A DNA stretch of 56,208 nucleotides from Methylococcaceae bacterium (GCA_030627205.1 DAOUSN010000011.1:1-56208); one strand, 5' to 3'. Positions 1-9,593 are shown, numbered from the stretch's first letter. A program made the numbers and translations. Notes: generated by a model from the sequence alone, not told the origin.

Positions 1-27
1 AAAGAAGCCTTTACATTACCTGCCTAA
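1..27 (+). CDS. C-terminal end of an unidentified protein (partial, 5' end outside window)
   Basis: Reading frame 1 is open from the first base and ends at TAA (25-27), giving the C-terminal residues KEAFTLPA. A small hairpin follows at 44-61. Only eight residues are visible, so no family can be named, and the frame could be open by chance. Confidence 0.3.
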   Translation, partial: KEAFTLPA

Positions 28-43
28 AAATTTAGAAATCTGA

Positions 44-61
44 GGGTTTATTTAAAAACCC
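44..61 (+). terminator. Possible terminator hairpin after the left-edge gene
   Basis: GGGTTT (44-49) pairs with AAACCC (56-61) around a six-base loop. There is no clear T-run after it, so termination is uncertain. The rest of the gap up to 231 holds a long-range inverted repeat (GGCATCC 75-81, GGATGCC 125-131) but no convincing gene. Confidence 0.25.
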
Positions 62-231
62 CTTAAACGGGGACGGCATCCTATTGTCAAAAATTTAGGG
101 AGAAAACGTGTCAACTACTATGAAGGATGCCAAGAAATGGAATCTTTTAGACTAAATAACGGAGTGAAATACACGGATAATAGGTTGCACGTTACGATCT
201 AATTTAATAAAATATTGAAAGGAATTTATTA

Positions 232-825
232 TTAATTTATAAATTTTCGTACTAACCAATAGTCAATACTTAAATACCGTCCCCCGCCTATAAACAATAA
301 AACCAATAACATCAGTGTGTAAGTCGCGGCAAACTCAATGCCATTGTTGAGAATGACCACGCTACCATGTTCAGTAAGCCATTCATAATTACCATGAGTG
401 TGTAAAATTTCTTTTACTTTCGCTAATCGTGTTGCCGCTTCCATAGTTCGTTCATTAGCAAAAAAACCATTCGGTTCAGCAATCGCTAACCAGCCATTTT
501 TCCAATGGACACTTAAAGCCGCACCTATCATCGTAAAAATAAGGGGAATGGAAATCCAACGCACAGCAAAGCCAAATAATAAAAAAATAGCCCCTATTAT
601 TTCCACACTGGTTACTAATAATGCTAATAGTGTTGGGAATGGCAATCCTAGACCCCATTCACTATTACCAAACCATTCAACAGTACTATCAAAGCTTGCA
701 TATTTTTTAGTTCCAGCCATCCATAAAATAGGGACTAAATAGAGTCTTAATACTAAAGGTGCAATAAAATCTGCGTTAGCAGTTGAATTAAGTGTTTGCT
801 GGGCTTTATTAAAAAAAGGTAACAT
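232..825 (-). CDS. DoxX family integral membrane protein
   Basis: This 197-residue hydrophobic protein has about four membrane segments. An Arg-rich stretch opens the first segment (PLVLRLYLVPILWMAG), and the pair Val-Glu-Ile-Ile-Gly-Ala-Ile-Phe-Leu-Leu-Phe-Gly in the second is typical of DoxX/DoxD-like proteins. Family members include the small subunit of thiosulfate:quinone oxidoreductase and many uncharacterised membrane proteins; the large DoxA partner is not seen here. A roughly 70-residue polar insertion lies between the third and last membrane segments (WKNGWLAIAEPNGFF through the Glu/Lys-rich part). It lies 150 bp downstream of glnD on the same strand, so read-through is possible. Family assignment is fairly sure; the substrate is unknown. 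Confidence 0.75.
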   Translation of the reverse strand: MLPFFNKAQQTLNSTANADFIAPLVLRLYLVPILWMAGTKKYASFDSTVEWFGNSEWGLGLPFPTLLALLVTSVEIIGAIFLLFGFAVRWISIPLIFTMIGAALSVHWKNGWLAIAEPNGFFANERTMEAATRLAKVKEILHTHGNYEWLTEHGSVVILNNGIEFAATYTLMLLVLLFIGGGRYLSIDYWLVRKFIN

Positions 826-976
826 AATTATTTTCCAATTTATCCATTGAGATGGCTATGAGTCGTTTGAGAAAATAAAAACTTACATAAAATTTTCGTT
901 TTGTAAGCGAATAAGAAATATTTAACAAGTTAAATGCGTTATTTCTTGGAAAATTAACGCTTTTTAATAAATCAGG

Positions 977-3601
977 TTATTTTTTATCTTCTATTAATTG
1001 TTCCAACAAAGCCATTCTTAGCTTAGATTGTTGAGTTTCAGCTAAAAGTTTTCCTTGAAGATCGGTTACATAAAAAATATCCTCAGCACGACTACCGATT
1101 GTCGTAATCTTAGCGTCGTGTAATTGAATCTCCTGTGAAATAAATACTTGTCCAATTTCTGATAATAACCCTGCACTATCCGTCGTAATTAATTCGATAA
1201 TAGTATGACGATTTAAAGGGTCAATATGAAATGCGACACTATTATTAATCGGAAAATATTTTGCCTGTCGTGACTGTCGGTAAATATTTTCTTGAACTCT
1301 AACTTGTTTTTTTAATAAATTATTACGCAAAGATTGACAAATACGCTTTTTTTGACGCTCATCAGTGATAGGGTCACCAGATTGTTCGATAACCTGAAAA
1401 CTATTTAATACATATTCATCATCTGTACTAATAATTCGAGCATCAAGAATCGTTAATCCTAAATGGTCTAAGCTACTTGTACTAATAGAAAAAACCATTG
1501 CTTCATTTTTTGCATACACAAAAACCTCAGCACTACCCCGCTGATTTTGAGAGCGCAATAAAACTAATGGTAAATCTACTTCATCACAACCAGCAATTGC
1601 CTGTGTATGCCAAACAATTTCATCAATTGTATAACCTAAAAAATAACTATCATTTGTGTGTGACCATGAATTTTCAATAACCGATGCTGATAATCCATGT
1701 TCTAATAGCACCTCTATTACTTGTTTTTTATTTTCTTTTAAACGTTTAGAAATTGAGTCTGGGTTTTGTAAATTTCTATGTAAAGCTTTTAAACTTGCAT
1801 TATAAAGTTGTTTTAATAAGGAGTCTTTCCATGAACTCCATAGATTAGGGCTGGTTGCTCGAATATCAGCAACCGTTAATAAATATAAACAATTTAGACG
1901 CTCTATTGTATTTATTTGTGATGCAAATTCATAAATAATGTCAGGGTCACTAATATCTTTACGTTGTGCGGTCATTGACATTAATAAATGATGTCTAACT
2001 AACCAACTAATTAATTCACTATCATGATTAGATAGTTGATGTTGTTTACAAAACTCAAAGGCAATATTTTCGCCTAATTTCGAGTGGTCGCCTCCCATCC
2101 CTTTAGCAATATCATGAAATAAACCTGCAAGATAAAGGACTTCAGGTTTGGCAATTAATTGAAAAATATCATAACAAAAAGGAAGTTCTTCTTGATAACT
2201 TTTCAACGCAAAACGCCGTAAATTCCCAATAACAAATAATGTGTGTACATCAACAGTATAAACATGCACTAAATCGTATTGCATCCGTGAAACAATATTT
2301 GCAAAGCTAGGTAAATAAGCAGCAAGAATTCCATAACGATTCATGCGCTTTAGTTGGTGAGTAATGCCGTGTGGTTGTTGTAAAATTTCTATAAATAATT
2401 GGTTAGCGCGTTTATTTTTCCGAAAACCATCATCAATCAAAGATAAATTTTTCCGAATAAGACGAATGGTTGTTGCTCGAATACCTTTAAGTGCTGGGTT
2501 TTGTTGTAATAATAAAATTATACTGAGCAATAATAACGGTTGTCGTTTAAAAACACTGGTAGATTGTGCTTCTAAATAACCATTAATTGCTACAAAAGAA
2601 TGGTTAATGATAATCGCTTTACAATCACCTTTAGGGCAAATAAAACGTTCACTGAAAAGTTGTAATAACATTTCACTTAAACGTTCTACCCCGACGACAA
2701 TTTTAAAATAAAATAGCATAAACTCTTCAATGTTTTTATTTAGAGTTTTAGTTGTAAATCCAAATTGTACTGCAAGCGTGCATTGATAATCGAATAATAA
2801 TCTATTTTCACAACGTCCTGTTAGAAGGTGCAAGGCATAACGAATTTGCCATAAAACATTACGGGCTTCAAGTAATTCTTGATATTCAGATTCAGGCATA
2901 AAATCATATTTAATTAGCTCTCTTAATGTTTCTGATTTGTAATGATATTTAAAAACCCACCCAATAGTTTGTAAATCTCTTAGCCCGCCAGGACCTTCTT
3001 TAATATCAGGTTCAAGATTAAATGCAGTTTGATTCGCCTTAAAATAACGTTGTTGTTGCTCTTCAATTTTAGCAGCAAAAAAAGTATCTGATGGCATTAG
3101 TTCATTGAATACTCGGTGTTGTTTAAGTTTTTCAAATAAACGTTGATGCCCGGTAATTAACCGTATTTCCAATAAACTAGTCATCACTGTTTGGTCATCT
3201 ATGGCAACTTGACGACATTCTTTTAAGGTGCGAACACTTAAGCCTAATTTTAAGCCAATATCCCATAAAAAATTATTAAACTCTGATAACTGTTCTTGAT
3301 AACGTTGTTCTTCGGTGTAATCTAATAAGATTAATATATCTATATCTGAATAAGGAAATAATTCCCGTCGACCATATCCACCAACCGCAATAAGGCTAAA
3401 TTTTAGTCCATAATCACCCATAAAATTATTCCAGATTATGGTTAAAAGCTTATCCATAAAATCAGCTTTTTGATGTAATAATTTTAAAACGTGCTTCTGT
3501 GGGTTAAATTGCTGCTGCAAATACTCCGCATGTTGTTTTATTAGATCTTTAACCGTAATAATTGGATTCTCGGTGGTAAATAAGTCGTTAGAGGGTTGCA
3601 T
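977..3601 (-). CDS. glnD: Bifunctional [protein-PII] uridylyltransferase/uridylyl-removing enzyme
   Basis: GlnD senses glutamine and adds UMP to, or removes it from, PII proteins (GlnB/GlnK), and so sets glutamine synthetase activity and Ntr transcription. The 874 residues (E. coli about 890) show the full domain order: a nucleotidyltransferase domain with GGYGRRE (74-80) and the metal-binding DID (86-88); a GlnD PII-uridylyltransferase region; an HD hydrolase domain with LFHDIAKG near residue 490; and two C-terminal ACT domains, the second beginning near HTIIELITTDSAGLLSEIG. All catalytic motifs are present, so both activities are expected. It starts two bases downstream of the map stop codon, the conserved gammaproteobacterial map-glnD arrangement, and is probably cotranscribed with map. 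Confidence 0.97.
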   Translation of the reverse strand: MQPSNDLFTTENPIITVKDLIKQHAEYLQQQFNPQKHVLKLLHQKADFMDKLLTIIWNNFMGDYGLKFSLIAVGGYGRRELFPYSDIDILILLDYTEEQRYQEQLSEFNNFLWDIGLKLGLSVRTLKECRQVAIDDQTVMTSLLEIRLITGHQRLFEKLKQHRVFNELMPSDTFFAAKIEEQQQRYFKANQTAFNLEPDIKEGPGGLRDLQTIGWVFKYHYKSETLRELIKYDFMPESEYQELLEARNVLWQIRYALHLLTGRCENRLLFDYQCTLAVQFGFTTKTLNKNIEEFMLFYFKIVVGVERLSEMLLQLFSERFICPKGDCKAIIINHSFVAINGYLEAQSTSVFKRQPLLLLSIILLLQQNPALKGIRATTIRLIRKNLSLIDDGFRKNKRANQLFIEILQQPHGITHQLKRMNRYGILAAYLPSFANIVSRMQYDLVHVYTVDVHTLFVIGNLRRFALKSYQEELPFCYDIFQLIAKPEVLYLAGLFHDIAKGMGGDHSKLGENIAFEFCKQHQLSNHDSELISWLVRHHLLMSMTAQRKDISDPDIIYEFASQINTIERLNCLYLLTVADIRATSPNLWSSWKDSLLKQLYNASLKALHRNLQNPDSISKRLKENKKQVIEVLLEHGLSASVIENSWSHTNDSYFLGYTIDEIVWHTQAIAGCDEVDLPLVLLRSQNQRGSAEVFVYAKNEAMVFSISTSSLDHLGLTILDARIISTDDEYVLNSFQVIEQSGDPITDERQKKRICQSLRNNLLKKQVRVQENIYRQSRQAKYFPINNSVAFHIDPLNRHTIIELITTDSAGLLSEIGQVFISQEIQLHDAKITTIGSRAEDIFYVTDLQGKLLAETQQSKLRMALLEQLIEDKK

Positions 3602-3603
3602 AG

Positions 3604-4368
3604 TTATAATTCTTCCGCACGCAAGGTTAAAATTTCATAACCTGTTTCGGTTACCAACATGGTATGTTCCCATTGTGCAGATAGCGAGCGGTCTTTAGTT
3701 ATCGCTGTCCACTTATCGCCTAAGACCTTGGTGTAACGCTTTCCCATATTAATCATAGGTTCGATAGTAAAAATCATCCCCGGTTTAAATTCATCACCAG
3801 TATGAGCTTTACCGTAGTGCATGACATGAGGGGGTTCATGAAAGTCTTTACCAACCCCATGACCACAAAATTCTTGTACTACAGAATAGCGGTGTTTATG
3901 CGCGTGTTTTTGAATAACATAACCTATATCACCATAATGATTACCTGGTTTAATTTGTTCAATTCCTAAAAATAAGGCTTCACGAGTAACATTAACAAGG
4001 CGTTTTGCAAAGGGTGTTACTGTACCTAGACAAAACATTTTACTGGTATCGCCATGATAACCGTCTTTGATGATGGTAATATCAATATTAATAATATCCC
4101 CATTTTTAAGTTTCTTATCATTAGGAATACCATGACAGACCTGTTGATTAACCGAAGTACAAATTGATTTTGGAAAACCTTTATAATTTAACGGTGCAGG
4201 AATAGTATGTTGGATATTAACAATATAATCATGACAAATATGATTAAGTTCGTTGGTGGTGACCCCAATAATAACATGGGGTGCAATCATTTCTAAAACA
4301 TCGGCAGCAAGTTTACCTGCTACACGCATTTTTGTAATTTCTTCTGCGGTCTTTATAAGGATGCTCAT
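3604..4368 (-). CDS. map: Methionine aminopeptidase, type I
   Basis: This cytosolic dimetal hydrolase removes the initiator Met from nascent proteins with a small second residue. The protein has 254 residues (E. coli 264). The five metal ligands sit in their usual contexts: Asp in NIDITIIKDGYHGD (two Asp), His in CGHGVGKDFHEPPHV, Glu in FTIEPMIN, and Glu in the C-terminal SAQWEHTMLV. There is no N-terminal zinc-finger extension, so it is the short bacterial type Ia. It is divergent from rpsB across a 309-bp gap and precedes glnD by two bases, as in other Gammaproteobacteria. Confidence 0.97.
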   Translation of the reverse strand: MSILIKTAEEITKMRVAGKLAADVLEMIAPHVIIGVTTNELNHICHDYIVNIQHTIPAPLNYKGFPKSICTSVNQQVCHGIPNDKKLKNGDIINIDITIIKDGYHGDTSKMFCLGTVTPFAKRLVNVTREALFLGIEQIKPGNHYGDIGYVIQKHAHKHRYSVVQEFCGHGVGKDFHEPPHVMHYGKAHTGDEFKPGMIFTIEPMINMGKRYTKVLGDKWTAITKDRSLSAQWEHTMLVTETGYEILTLRAEEL

Positions 4369-4574
4369 TTAGATGGTATGGGATAGAAAAAGGAGGATGA
4401 ATGATAGAAGACAGAATATAGGTGTACTCATTTATTTTCTAAATATAGGATGAATCTATCAATATTTATTTAATAATAATTCTAGAAGTTTAACAGAAAT
4501 TTTATTGGTATAAAAACTAAATTATGATATAAAGGTAAGTTCATTTTTTAATTTAATACTCACATTTATCGACA

Positions 4575-4645
4575 CGGTTGGTAGGGTGCTTGTTGTCAAA
4601 CAGGTTGCCGAGCGGGATAGGTGGAGGCGTAACCCATAATCGTTT
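4575..4645 (+). promoter_or_regulatory. Structured rpsB 5' leader, probable S2 autoregulatory element
   Basis: The G-rich leader before rpsB contrasts with the AT-rich DNA around it. CTTGTT (4589-4594) pairs with AACAGG (4599-4604) around a GTCA loop, and GGGT (4584-4587) can pair with ACCC (4632-4635). A second small hairpin, AATCG (4638-4642) with CGATT (4653-4657), precedes the ribosome binding site TAGGAG. Gammaproteobacterial rpsB leaders are known to bind protein S2 and repress rpsB-tsf translation. Assignment is by position and fold, not by alignment. The rest of the 309-bp gap is AT-rich and should hold the divergent map and rpsB promoters, but I see no strong consensus hexamer pair. 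Confidence 0.55.
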
Positions 4646-4677
4646 TTATTAACGATTTAATTCTTAGGAGAGAAAAA

Positions 4678-5451
4678 ATGGCAGCAGTGTCAATGCGTGA
4701 AATGTTAGAGGCGGGTGTTCATTTCGGACATCAAACTCGTTATTGGAATCCGAAAATGGCTAGCTACCTTTTCGGCGCTCGTAATAAAATTCATATCATT
4801 AACTTAGAGCAATCGCTCCCAATGTTTAATGATGCGATGAATTATTTAGGTCAAGTTACTGCAAATAAAGGTAATGTTTTATTTGTTGGTACAAAAAAAG
4901 CCGCACGCAAAGCGGTTGCTGAACAAGCAAAACTTTGCGGAATGCCTTATGTAAATCACCGTTGGTTAGGAGGGATGTTAACTAACTATAAAACCATTAA
5001 AAAATCAATCAATCGCTTAAAAGAATTAGAAGCGATGAAAGCAGATGGAACTTTATATCAACGTTTCAGTAAAAAAGAAGCTTTAGGTATGGATCGTGAG
5101 TTGGAAAAACTTGAGCGAAGTCTAGGTGGCATTAAAGATATGCGCGGAACACCTGATGTTATTTTTGTATTGGATGTTGGCTATGAAAAAAATGCAATTG
5201 CAGAAGCTAAAAAATTAGGAATTCCAGTGGTAGGTATTGTTGATTCTAACAATTCACCTATTGGTATTGATTATATTATTCCGGGTAATGATGATGCTAT
5301 TCGGGCAATAAAATTATATTGTGAAGCGGCGGCTAACTCTATTAATGACGCGAAAAATGCGTTACAAGGGCAAGGAGCAACAAACGAAAAAGATGATTTT
5401 ATTGAAGAAGAATCAACGGCTGAAGTAAATGTAACTAAAGAAAATGGTTAA
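4678..5451 (+). CDS. rpsB: 30S ribosomal protein S2
   Basis: S2 binds the head-body junction of the 30S subunit and is needed for S1 to join. The protein has 257 residues (E. coli 241). The N-terminus [19 protein letters not shown] is the standard S2 start, and [10 protein letters not shown] and the [13 protein letters not shown] region are conserved. The extra length is an acidic, probably disordered C-terminal tail ([11 protein letters not shown]-like). The start is supported by TAGGAG just upstream. It is first in the rpsB-tsf-pyrH-frr block, with a structured leader before it and a terminator-like hairpin after it. Confidence 0.98.
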   Translation: MAAVSMREMLEAGVHFGHQTRYWNPKMASYLFGARNKIHIINLEQSLPMFNDAMNYLGQVTANKGNVLFVGTKKAARKAVAEQAKLCGMPYVNHRWLGGMLTNYKTIKKSINRLKELEAMKADGTLYQRFSKKEALGMDRELEKLERSLGGIKDMRGTPDVIFVLDVGYEKNAIAEAKKLGIPVVGIVDSNNSPIGIDYIIPGNDDAIRAIKLYCEAAANSINDAKNALQGQGATNEKDDFIEEESTAEVNVTKENG

Positions 5452-5497
5452 AATTAAAGCGGTTTTTAAATAACGATAAATTAATAACCAGGTAAAT

Positions 5498-5527
5498 AAA
5501 AACGCCTTTTAATAATGAGGCGTTTTT
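5498..5527 (+). terminator. Intrinsic terminator/attenuator between rpsB and tsf
   Basis: AAAAACGCCT (5498-5507) is a perfect 10-bp complement of AGGCGTTTTT (5518-5527) with a 10-base loop, ending in a T-run. An rpsB-tsf intergenic attenuator that reduces tsf relative to rpsB is known in E. coli. An in-frame ATG at 5515 lies inside this hairpin and is unlikely to start tsf. Confidence 0.8.
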
Positions 5528-5556
5528 ACTGTCAAAATACAGAGGAAATAGACATA

Positions 5557-6453
5557 ATGAGTATTACTGCCGCAATGGTAAAAGAACTCCGTCAAAGAAC
5601 GGGGTCAGGCATGATGGAGTGTAAAAGAGCCTTAGTTGAAACTAATGGTGATATGGAAAGTGCTATTCAAAACATGCGTAAATCAGGGCTTGCAAAGGCT
5701 GATAAAAAAGCAAGTCGGATTGCTGCCGAGGGAATAATCGGAATTAAAATTAGTGATGATGCTAAAAGTGCGGCGATGGTTGATATAAATTGTGAAACTG
5801 ATTTTGTTGCTAAAGGCGATGATTTTATTGCTTTTGTTAACATCATTACGGAATTTGTATTAAATAATGAAGTCTCCTCAGATGCTGAATTATTATCAGC
5901 AACATTAGCAACAGGTAAAAGCATTGATGAAACCCGACGTGTATTAGTTGCTAAATTAGGTGAAAATATCACCATTAGACGTTTTGAACGATATACCTCG
6001 GCAATAGGTGGAAATGCAGGTTATTTACATGGCAGTAAAATTGGGGTTTTAGTTGAACTTAATACTAATGATCTTGAATTAGGCAAAGATATTGCAATGC
6101 ACGTTGCTGCAATTAATCCTCAATGTGTTTCAGAAGCCGATGTTTCTGTAGAAATTATTGCTAAAGAAAAGGAAATTATTAGTGGAAGAATTCAAGTGGA
6201 AGCAGAGGAAAGTGGAAAAACTAAACCTGCTGAAATTATTGAAAAAATGGCAGCAGGACGGATTAAAAAGTTCTTAAGTGAAATTACTTTGCTTGGTCAA
6301 AAATTTATTAAAGATGATAAAATTACGGTAGATACGTTATTAAAATCAAAAAATACCACTGTTGTGCGTTTTAGCCGTTTTGAAGTTGGTGAAGGTATAG
6401 AGAAAAAAGAGGAAAATTTTGCCGAAGAAGTTATGGCGCAAATTAACGCTTAG
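5557..6453 (+). CDS. tsf: Elongation factor Ts
   Basis: EF-Ts is the nucleotide exchange factor that recycles EF-Tu-GDP in the cytosol. From the chosen start the protein has 298 residues (E. coli 283). The N-terminal UBA-like domain is followed by the EF-Tu contact motif TGSGMMECKRAL, and INCETDFVAKGDDF is the conserved core signature. I chose the ATG at 5557 because AGAGGA lies ten bases upstream and the product then begins MSITAAMVKELR, as in homologues. The longer frame from 5515 would start within the terminator hairpin. It sits in the usual place after rpsB. Confidence 0.97.
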   Translation: MSITAAMVKELRQRTGSGMMECKRALVETNGDMESAIQNMRKSGLAKADKKASRIAAEGIIGIKISDDAKSAAMVDINCETDFVAKGDDFIAFVNIITEFVLNNEVSSDAELLSATLATGKSIDETRRVLVAKLGENITIRRFERYTSAIGGNAGYLHGSKIGVLVELNTNDLELGKDIAMHVAAINPQCVSEADVSVEIIAKEKEIISGRIQVEAEESGKTKPAEIIEKMAAGRIKKFLSEITLLGQKFIKDDKITVDTLLKSKNTTVVRFSRFEVGEGIEKKEENFAEEVMAQINA

Positions 6454-6496
6454 TTATTAAGTTAAGATAAAAGTGATTATAAATCAAAAGATTATT

Positions 6497-6566
6497 TGTA
6501 GGGTGGGTTAGCGTAGCTGATAACGTACCACCATTTACGCACCTTTGGTGGATTACACACCCTACA
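6497..6566. repeat. Palindromic dispersed repeat (REP/MITE-like) in the tsf-pyrH gap
   Basis: The element opens with TGTAGGGTGGGTTAGCG and closes with ATTACACACCCTACA, an imperfect inverted repeat of about 14 bp. Inside lies a second hairpin, CCACCA (6529-6534) with TGGTGG (6545-6550). It is more GC-rich than its flanks and encodes nothing. Repeats of the form GTAGGGTGxGTTAGCGTAGC are common intergenic elements in several gammaproteobacterial genomes. Only one copy is visible here, so dispersal is inferred. Confidence 0.65.
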
Positions 6567-6633
6567 TTCTATATTTTTTGAAAATAATTAAAGTAATACA
6601 AATTTTTGGAATTTTAATAGGGACTTAAATAAT

Positions 6634-7365
6634 ATGACTAAATTGATTTGCCAAAGAATTTTACTAAAACTAAGCGGTGAAGTTTTAATGAGTGAGGTTG
6701 GTGGTAGTATTGATACCGAAATTATTAAACGCTTGGCACTAGAAATTAAAGAGCTTTGTGATGCGGGGCTACAATTAGGTTTAGTTATCGGTGGTGGTAA
6801 TATTTTACGGGGCGCGCAAAAAGCTTCTGAAGGTCTTGATAGAGTTACCAGTGACCAAATGGGGATGTTAGCAACAGTCATTAATGCGTTAGCAATGCAA
6901 GATGCGTTAGAATCTGTCAATCAGTCTGCCAGGGTTATGAGTGCATTAAAGATAAATCAAGTCTGCGAAGAATATATTCGCCGAAAAGCAATTTCCTGCT
7001 TAGAAAGAGGGCAAGTAGTCATTTTTGCAGCAGGTATCGGTAATCCTTTTTTTACCACCGATACTGCGGCTAGTCTTAGAGCAATTGAGATTAATGCACA
7101 ATTAATGATTAAAGCAACAAAAGTTAAAGGGGTTTATTCAGCCGATCCAAATAAAGATGCTAAGGCGGTATTTTATCCGAATTTAACCTATAATGAAGCG
7201 ATTAATCAACGCTTAAATGTTATGGATACCACTGCATTAGTTTTATGTCATGAGCATAATTTACCGATGCGAGTTATGAATATTTTTGAACATGGCGCGT
7301 TAATGCGTTTAATGCAAGGTGAGAACATAGGTTCTTTTATCGAACGAGGAAAGACAAATGATTGA
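6634..7365 (+). CDS. pyrH: Uridylate (UMP) kinase
   Basis: PyrH phosphorylates UMP to UDP in pyrimidine nucleotide synthesis and belongs to the amino-acid-kinase fold, not to the eukaryotic NMP kinases. The 243 residues (E. coli 241) include the ATP/phosphate loop [10 protein letters not shown], the glycine-rich [10 protein letters not shown], the D-Q-M-G-M-L-A-T segment, and the [16 protein letters not shown] loop. It overlaps frr by eight bases, so the two are translationally coupled. A palindromic repeat separates it from tsf, so a promoter of its own in the 180-bp gap is possible. Confidence 0.97.
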   Translation: MTKLICQRILLKLSGEVLMSEVGGSIDTEIIKRLALEIKELCDAGLQLGLVIGGGNILRGAQKASEGLDRVTSDQMGMLATVINALAMQDALESVNQSARVMSALKINQVCEEYIRRKAISCLERGQVVIFAAGIGNPFFTTDTAASLRAIEINAQLMIKATKVKGVYSADPNKDAKAVFYPNLTYNEAINQRLNVMDTTALVLCHEHNLPMRVMNIFEHGALMRLMQGENIGSFIERGKTND

Positions 7366-7915
7366 TGATATTCAGCAAGATGCTTCCAGCCGTATGGTTA
7401 AGACTATAGATGCTCTCATAAATACTTTTACTCGAATTAGAACAGGTAGAGCGCACCCTAGTTTATTAGATCAAATTAAAGTTTCTTATTATGGTACAGA
7501 CACACTTTTATCCCAAATTGCCAATGTAAGTATTGAAGATTCGAGAACGTTAAAAGTAACACCATGGGAAAAACCTATGGTACAAGCGATAGAAAAAGCG
7601 ATTATGGCATCTAACTTAGGGCTAAATCCTACAACAACAGGGACTATTATTCGTATTCCACTACCACCTTTAACCGAAGAACGCCGTCGTGATTTAGTTA
7701 AATTAGTTAGAAATGAAGCTGAAAACGGTCGTATTTCGATTAGAAACATTCGCCGTGATGCTAATTCTGAAATTAAAGAATCTTTGAAAGAAAAAATAAT
7801 TTCTAAGGATGAAGCTCATGCGGGTGAAGAAAAAACTCAAAAATTAACCGACCAATTCATTCAGAAAATAGAAAAGCAGCTCGAAATAAAAGAAGCTGAT
7901 TTACTTTCTATGTAG
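7358..7915 (+). CDS. frr: Ribosome recycling factor
   Basis: RRF splits post-termination ribosomes together with EF-G. The 185 residues equal the E. coli length. Typical segments are [19 protein letters not shown] near the N-terminus, [15 protein letters not shown], and [19 protein letters not shown] in the head and hinge region. The ATG lies inside the end of pyrH (8-bp overlap), which suggests coupled translation. uppS follows after 12 bases. Confidence 0.97.
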   Translation: MIDDIQQDASSRMVKTIDALINTFTRIRTGRAHPSLLDQIKVSYYGTDTLLSQIANVSIEDSRTLKVTPWEKPMVQAIEKAIMASNLGLNPTTTGTIIRIPLPPLTEERRRDLVKLVRNEAENGRISIRNIRRDANSEIKESLKEKIISKDEAHAGEEKTQKLTDQFIQKIEKQLEIKEADLLSM

Positions 7916-7927
7916 CACGTTTGCCTT

Positions 7928-8695
7928 ATGAGCAATGATAGCGAATCTCTTATAGTCACAGATAATGGTAATCCTCGTCATATTGCCATCATTATGGATG
8001 GTAATGGTCGTTGGGCAAAAAAACGGTTTATGCCTAGAATTATAGGACATAAAGCTGGGGTAAAAACAGTTAAAAACCTCATTGATTTTTGTACTGCGGA
8101 AAAAATAGAAGTTTTGTCACTATTTGCTTTTAGTAGTGAAAACTGGCGTAGACCTCCTGAAGAAGTTTCATTATTAATGAAACTTTTTATCACTACTTTA
8201 AGCTCAGAAATTAAAAAATTAAACCGTAAAAATGTTAAATTAGTTTGCATTGGTGAGAGAAGCGCGTTTTCAAATGAATTACAGCGTGAAATTATTAACG
8301 GTGAAAAACTGACACAAAATAATGATGGGTTAATTCTTGTTATTGCCGCTAATTATGGTGGGCATTGGGATATTGCCCAAGCAGCAAACCAAGTCTCCAC
8401 AAAAATAAGAACGGGGATTTTACCCAATACGCTCATTACCGAAGACCTCATTTCACAACATATTTCTACGGCATCTCTACCAGATCCAGATTTATTTATC
8501 AGAACTGGTGGTGAAGAGCGAATTAGTAACTTTTTATTATGGCAACTCGCATATACAGAATTTTATTTTACCCCAATATTATGGCCAGATTTTAACTCCA
8601 CAGCATTACGACAAGCCATCGATAGTTTTAAAGGTCGGCAACGACGTTTTGGACGCACAGGTGACCAAGTAATTGCTAAAACTAACTTATTATAA
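7928..8695 (+). CDS. uppS: Undecaprenyl diphosphate synthase (cis-prenyltransferase)
   Basis: UppS extends farnesyl diphosphate with eight cis isoprene units to make the C55 carrier for peptidoglycan and O-antigen. The protein has 255 residues (E. coli 253). The first conserved region, IIMDGNGRWAKKR, carries the catalytic Asp; LFAFSSENWRRP and DLFIRTGGEERISNFLLWQ are the other diagnostic motifs. It lies 12 bp after frr and 25 bp before cdsA, the normal frr-uppS-cdsA-dxr-rseP order. Confidence 0.97.
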   Translation: MSNDSESLIVTDNGNPRHIAIIMDGNGRWAKKRFMPRIIGHKAGVKTVKNLIDFCTAEKIEVLSLFAFSSENWRRPPEEVSLLMKLFITTLSSEIKKLNRKNVKLVCIGERSAFSNELQREIINGEKLTQNNDGLILVIAANYGGHWDIAQAANQVSTKIRTGILPNTLITEDLISQHISTASLPDPDLFIRTGGEERISNFLLWQLAYTEFYFTPILWPDFNSTALRQAIDSFKGRQRRFGRTGDQVIAKTNLL

Positions 8696-8720
8696 TTTAT
8701 TAGAACCAAATCAACCTAAC

Positions 8721-9593
8721 ATGTTATTACAGCGTATTATTACCGCAACAATTTTAGCCGTTCTAATCATTTCGGCTGTTCTCTTTTTAAGTTCTCTTTA
8801 TTTTTCTCTAGTCATCGCTCTGGTCATTTTAATTGGTGCTTGGGAATGGACAAACCTAATTAATATTGACAAAATAGGGATGCGAGTATTATTTATTGTT
8901 ACACTCATTTTACCCATGTTAGGGATTGCTTTTTGGACACAGTTTCTTGAGTATATTTCCTTACAATTTGAATGGCCTGATGTTAGAGAATATTCAGGTT
9001 TATTAGAATGGACGGTAATTCCACCGGTATTATTCTGGATAATAATAATGATTTTAATTCGTAAATTACCAAAATCATTGTTAAAAATAGAACTTAAACA
9101 ACATTATCGCGCCTTGATAGGCTGGTTTGTTTTGCTTACTGCATGGATGTTTATTAGTCGTTTACACTTGTTATATAAAGCCGATATGGTACTGTATTTC
9201 ATGATTTTAATTTGGGTTGCTGATATTGCCGCTTATTTTGTCGGTAAACGTTTTGGTAAAGATAAGCTTTCACCTGAAATTAGCCCTGGAAAAACTATTC
9301 AAGGTATGTATGGTGCATTAACAGGGGCTATTATCTGTGGTTTGGCATTAAGTCTTATTTTCCAATTCTCATGGATGAGTGCTATTGATTTCATTTTATT
9401 ATCTATCCTCACGGTATTAATTTCAATTTATGGTGATTTATTTTTTAGTTTAATTAAACGTCAACGTGGGGTTAAAGATAGTGGTATTATTTTTCCAGGT
9501 CATGGTGGAGTTTTGGATAGAATTGATAGTATTATTGCCGCATCACCATTTTTCTATGCTGGGATTTCACTAATTGGTTTGGGAATTTTCTAA
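8721..9593 (+). CDS. cdsA: Phosphatidate cytidylyltransferase (CDP-diglyceride synthase)
   Basis: CdsA makes CDP-diacylglycerol from phosphatidate and CTP at the inner membrane, the branch point of phospholipid synthesis. It has about eight membrane segments. The C-terminal family signature is seen as [20 protein letters not shown] chose the ATG at 8721 (290 residues; E. coli 285): the product then begins [15 protein letters not shown], as in homologues. A longer frame from 8673 would overlap uppS and add 16 polar residues. The stop codon overlaps the dxr start by one base. Confidence 0.95.
   Translation: MLLQRIITATILAVLIISAVLFLSSLYFSLVIALVILIGAWEWTNLINIDKIGMRVLFIVTLILPMLGIAFWTQFLEYISLQFEWPDVREYSGLLEWTVIPPVLFWIIIMILIRKLPKSLLKIELKQHYRALIGWFVLLTAWMFISRLHLLYKADMVLYFMILIWVADIAAYFVGKRFGKDKLSPEISPGKTIQGMYGALTGAIICGLALSLIFQFSWMSAIDFILLSILTVLISIYGDLFFSLIKRQRGVKDSGIIFPGHGGVLDRIDSIIAASPFFYAGISLIGLGIF

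Noticed and set aside
108-155. Short frame starting GTG (VSTTMKDAKKWNLLD) with AGGGAG upstream, near the left edge
   Set aside because: Only 15 codons, no known leader-peptide pattern, and the inverted repeat GGCATCC/GGATGCC spanning it could equally be a structured RNA. Not enough to call a gene.
398-742. Plus-strand frame of 114 codons opposite the DoxX gene
   Set aside because: Fully antisense to a well-supported membrane protein gene, with no recognisable domain. The same reasoning applies to the frames at 5667-5975, 7489-7749, 16685-16954 and 42476-42781.
5515-5556. Upstream start for tsf adding 14 residues
   Set aside because: The ATG lies inside the rpsB-tsf terminator hairpin, and homologues start at the ATG at 5557, which has a good ribosome binding site.
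6588-6920. Minus-strand frame of 110 codons over the pyrH start
   Set aside because: Antisense shadow of pyrH; Ser/Pro-rich, as expected for a reversed frame.
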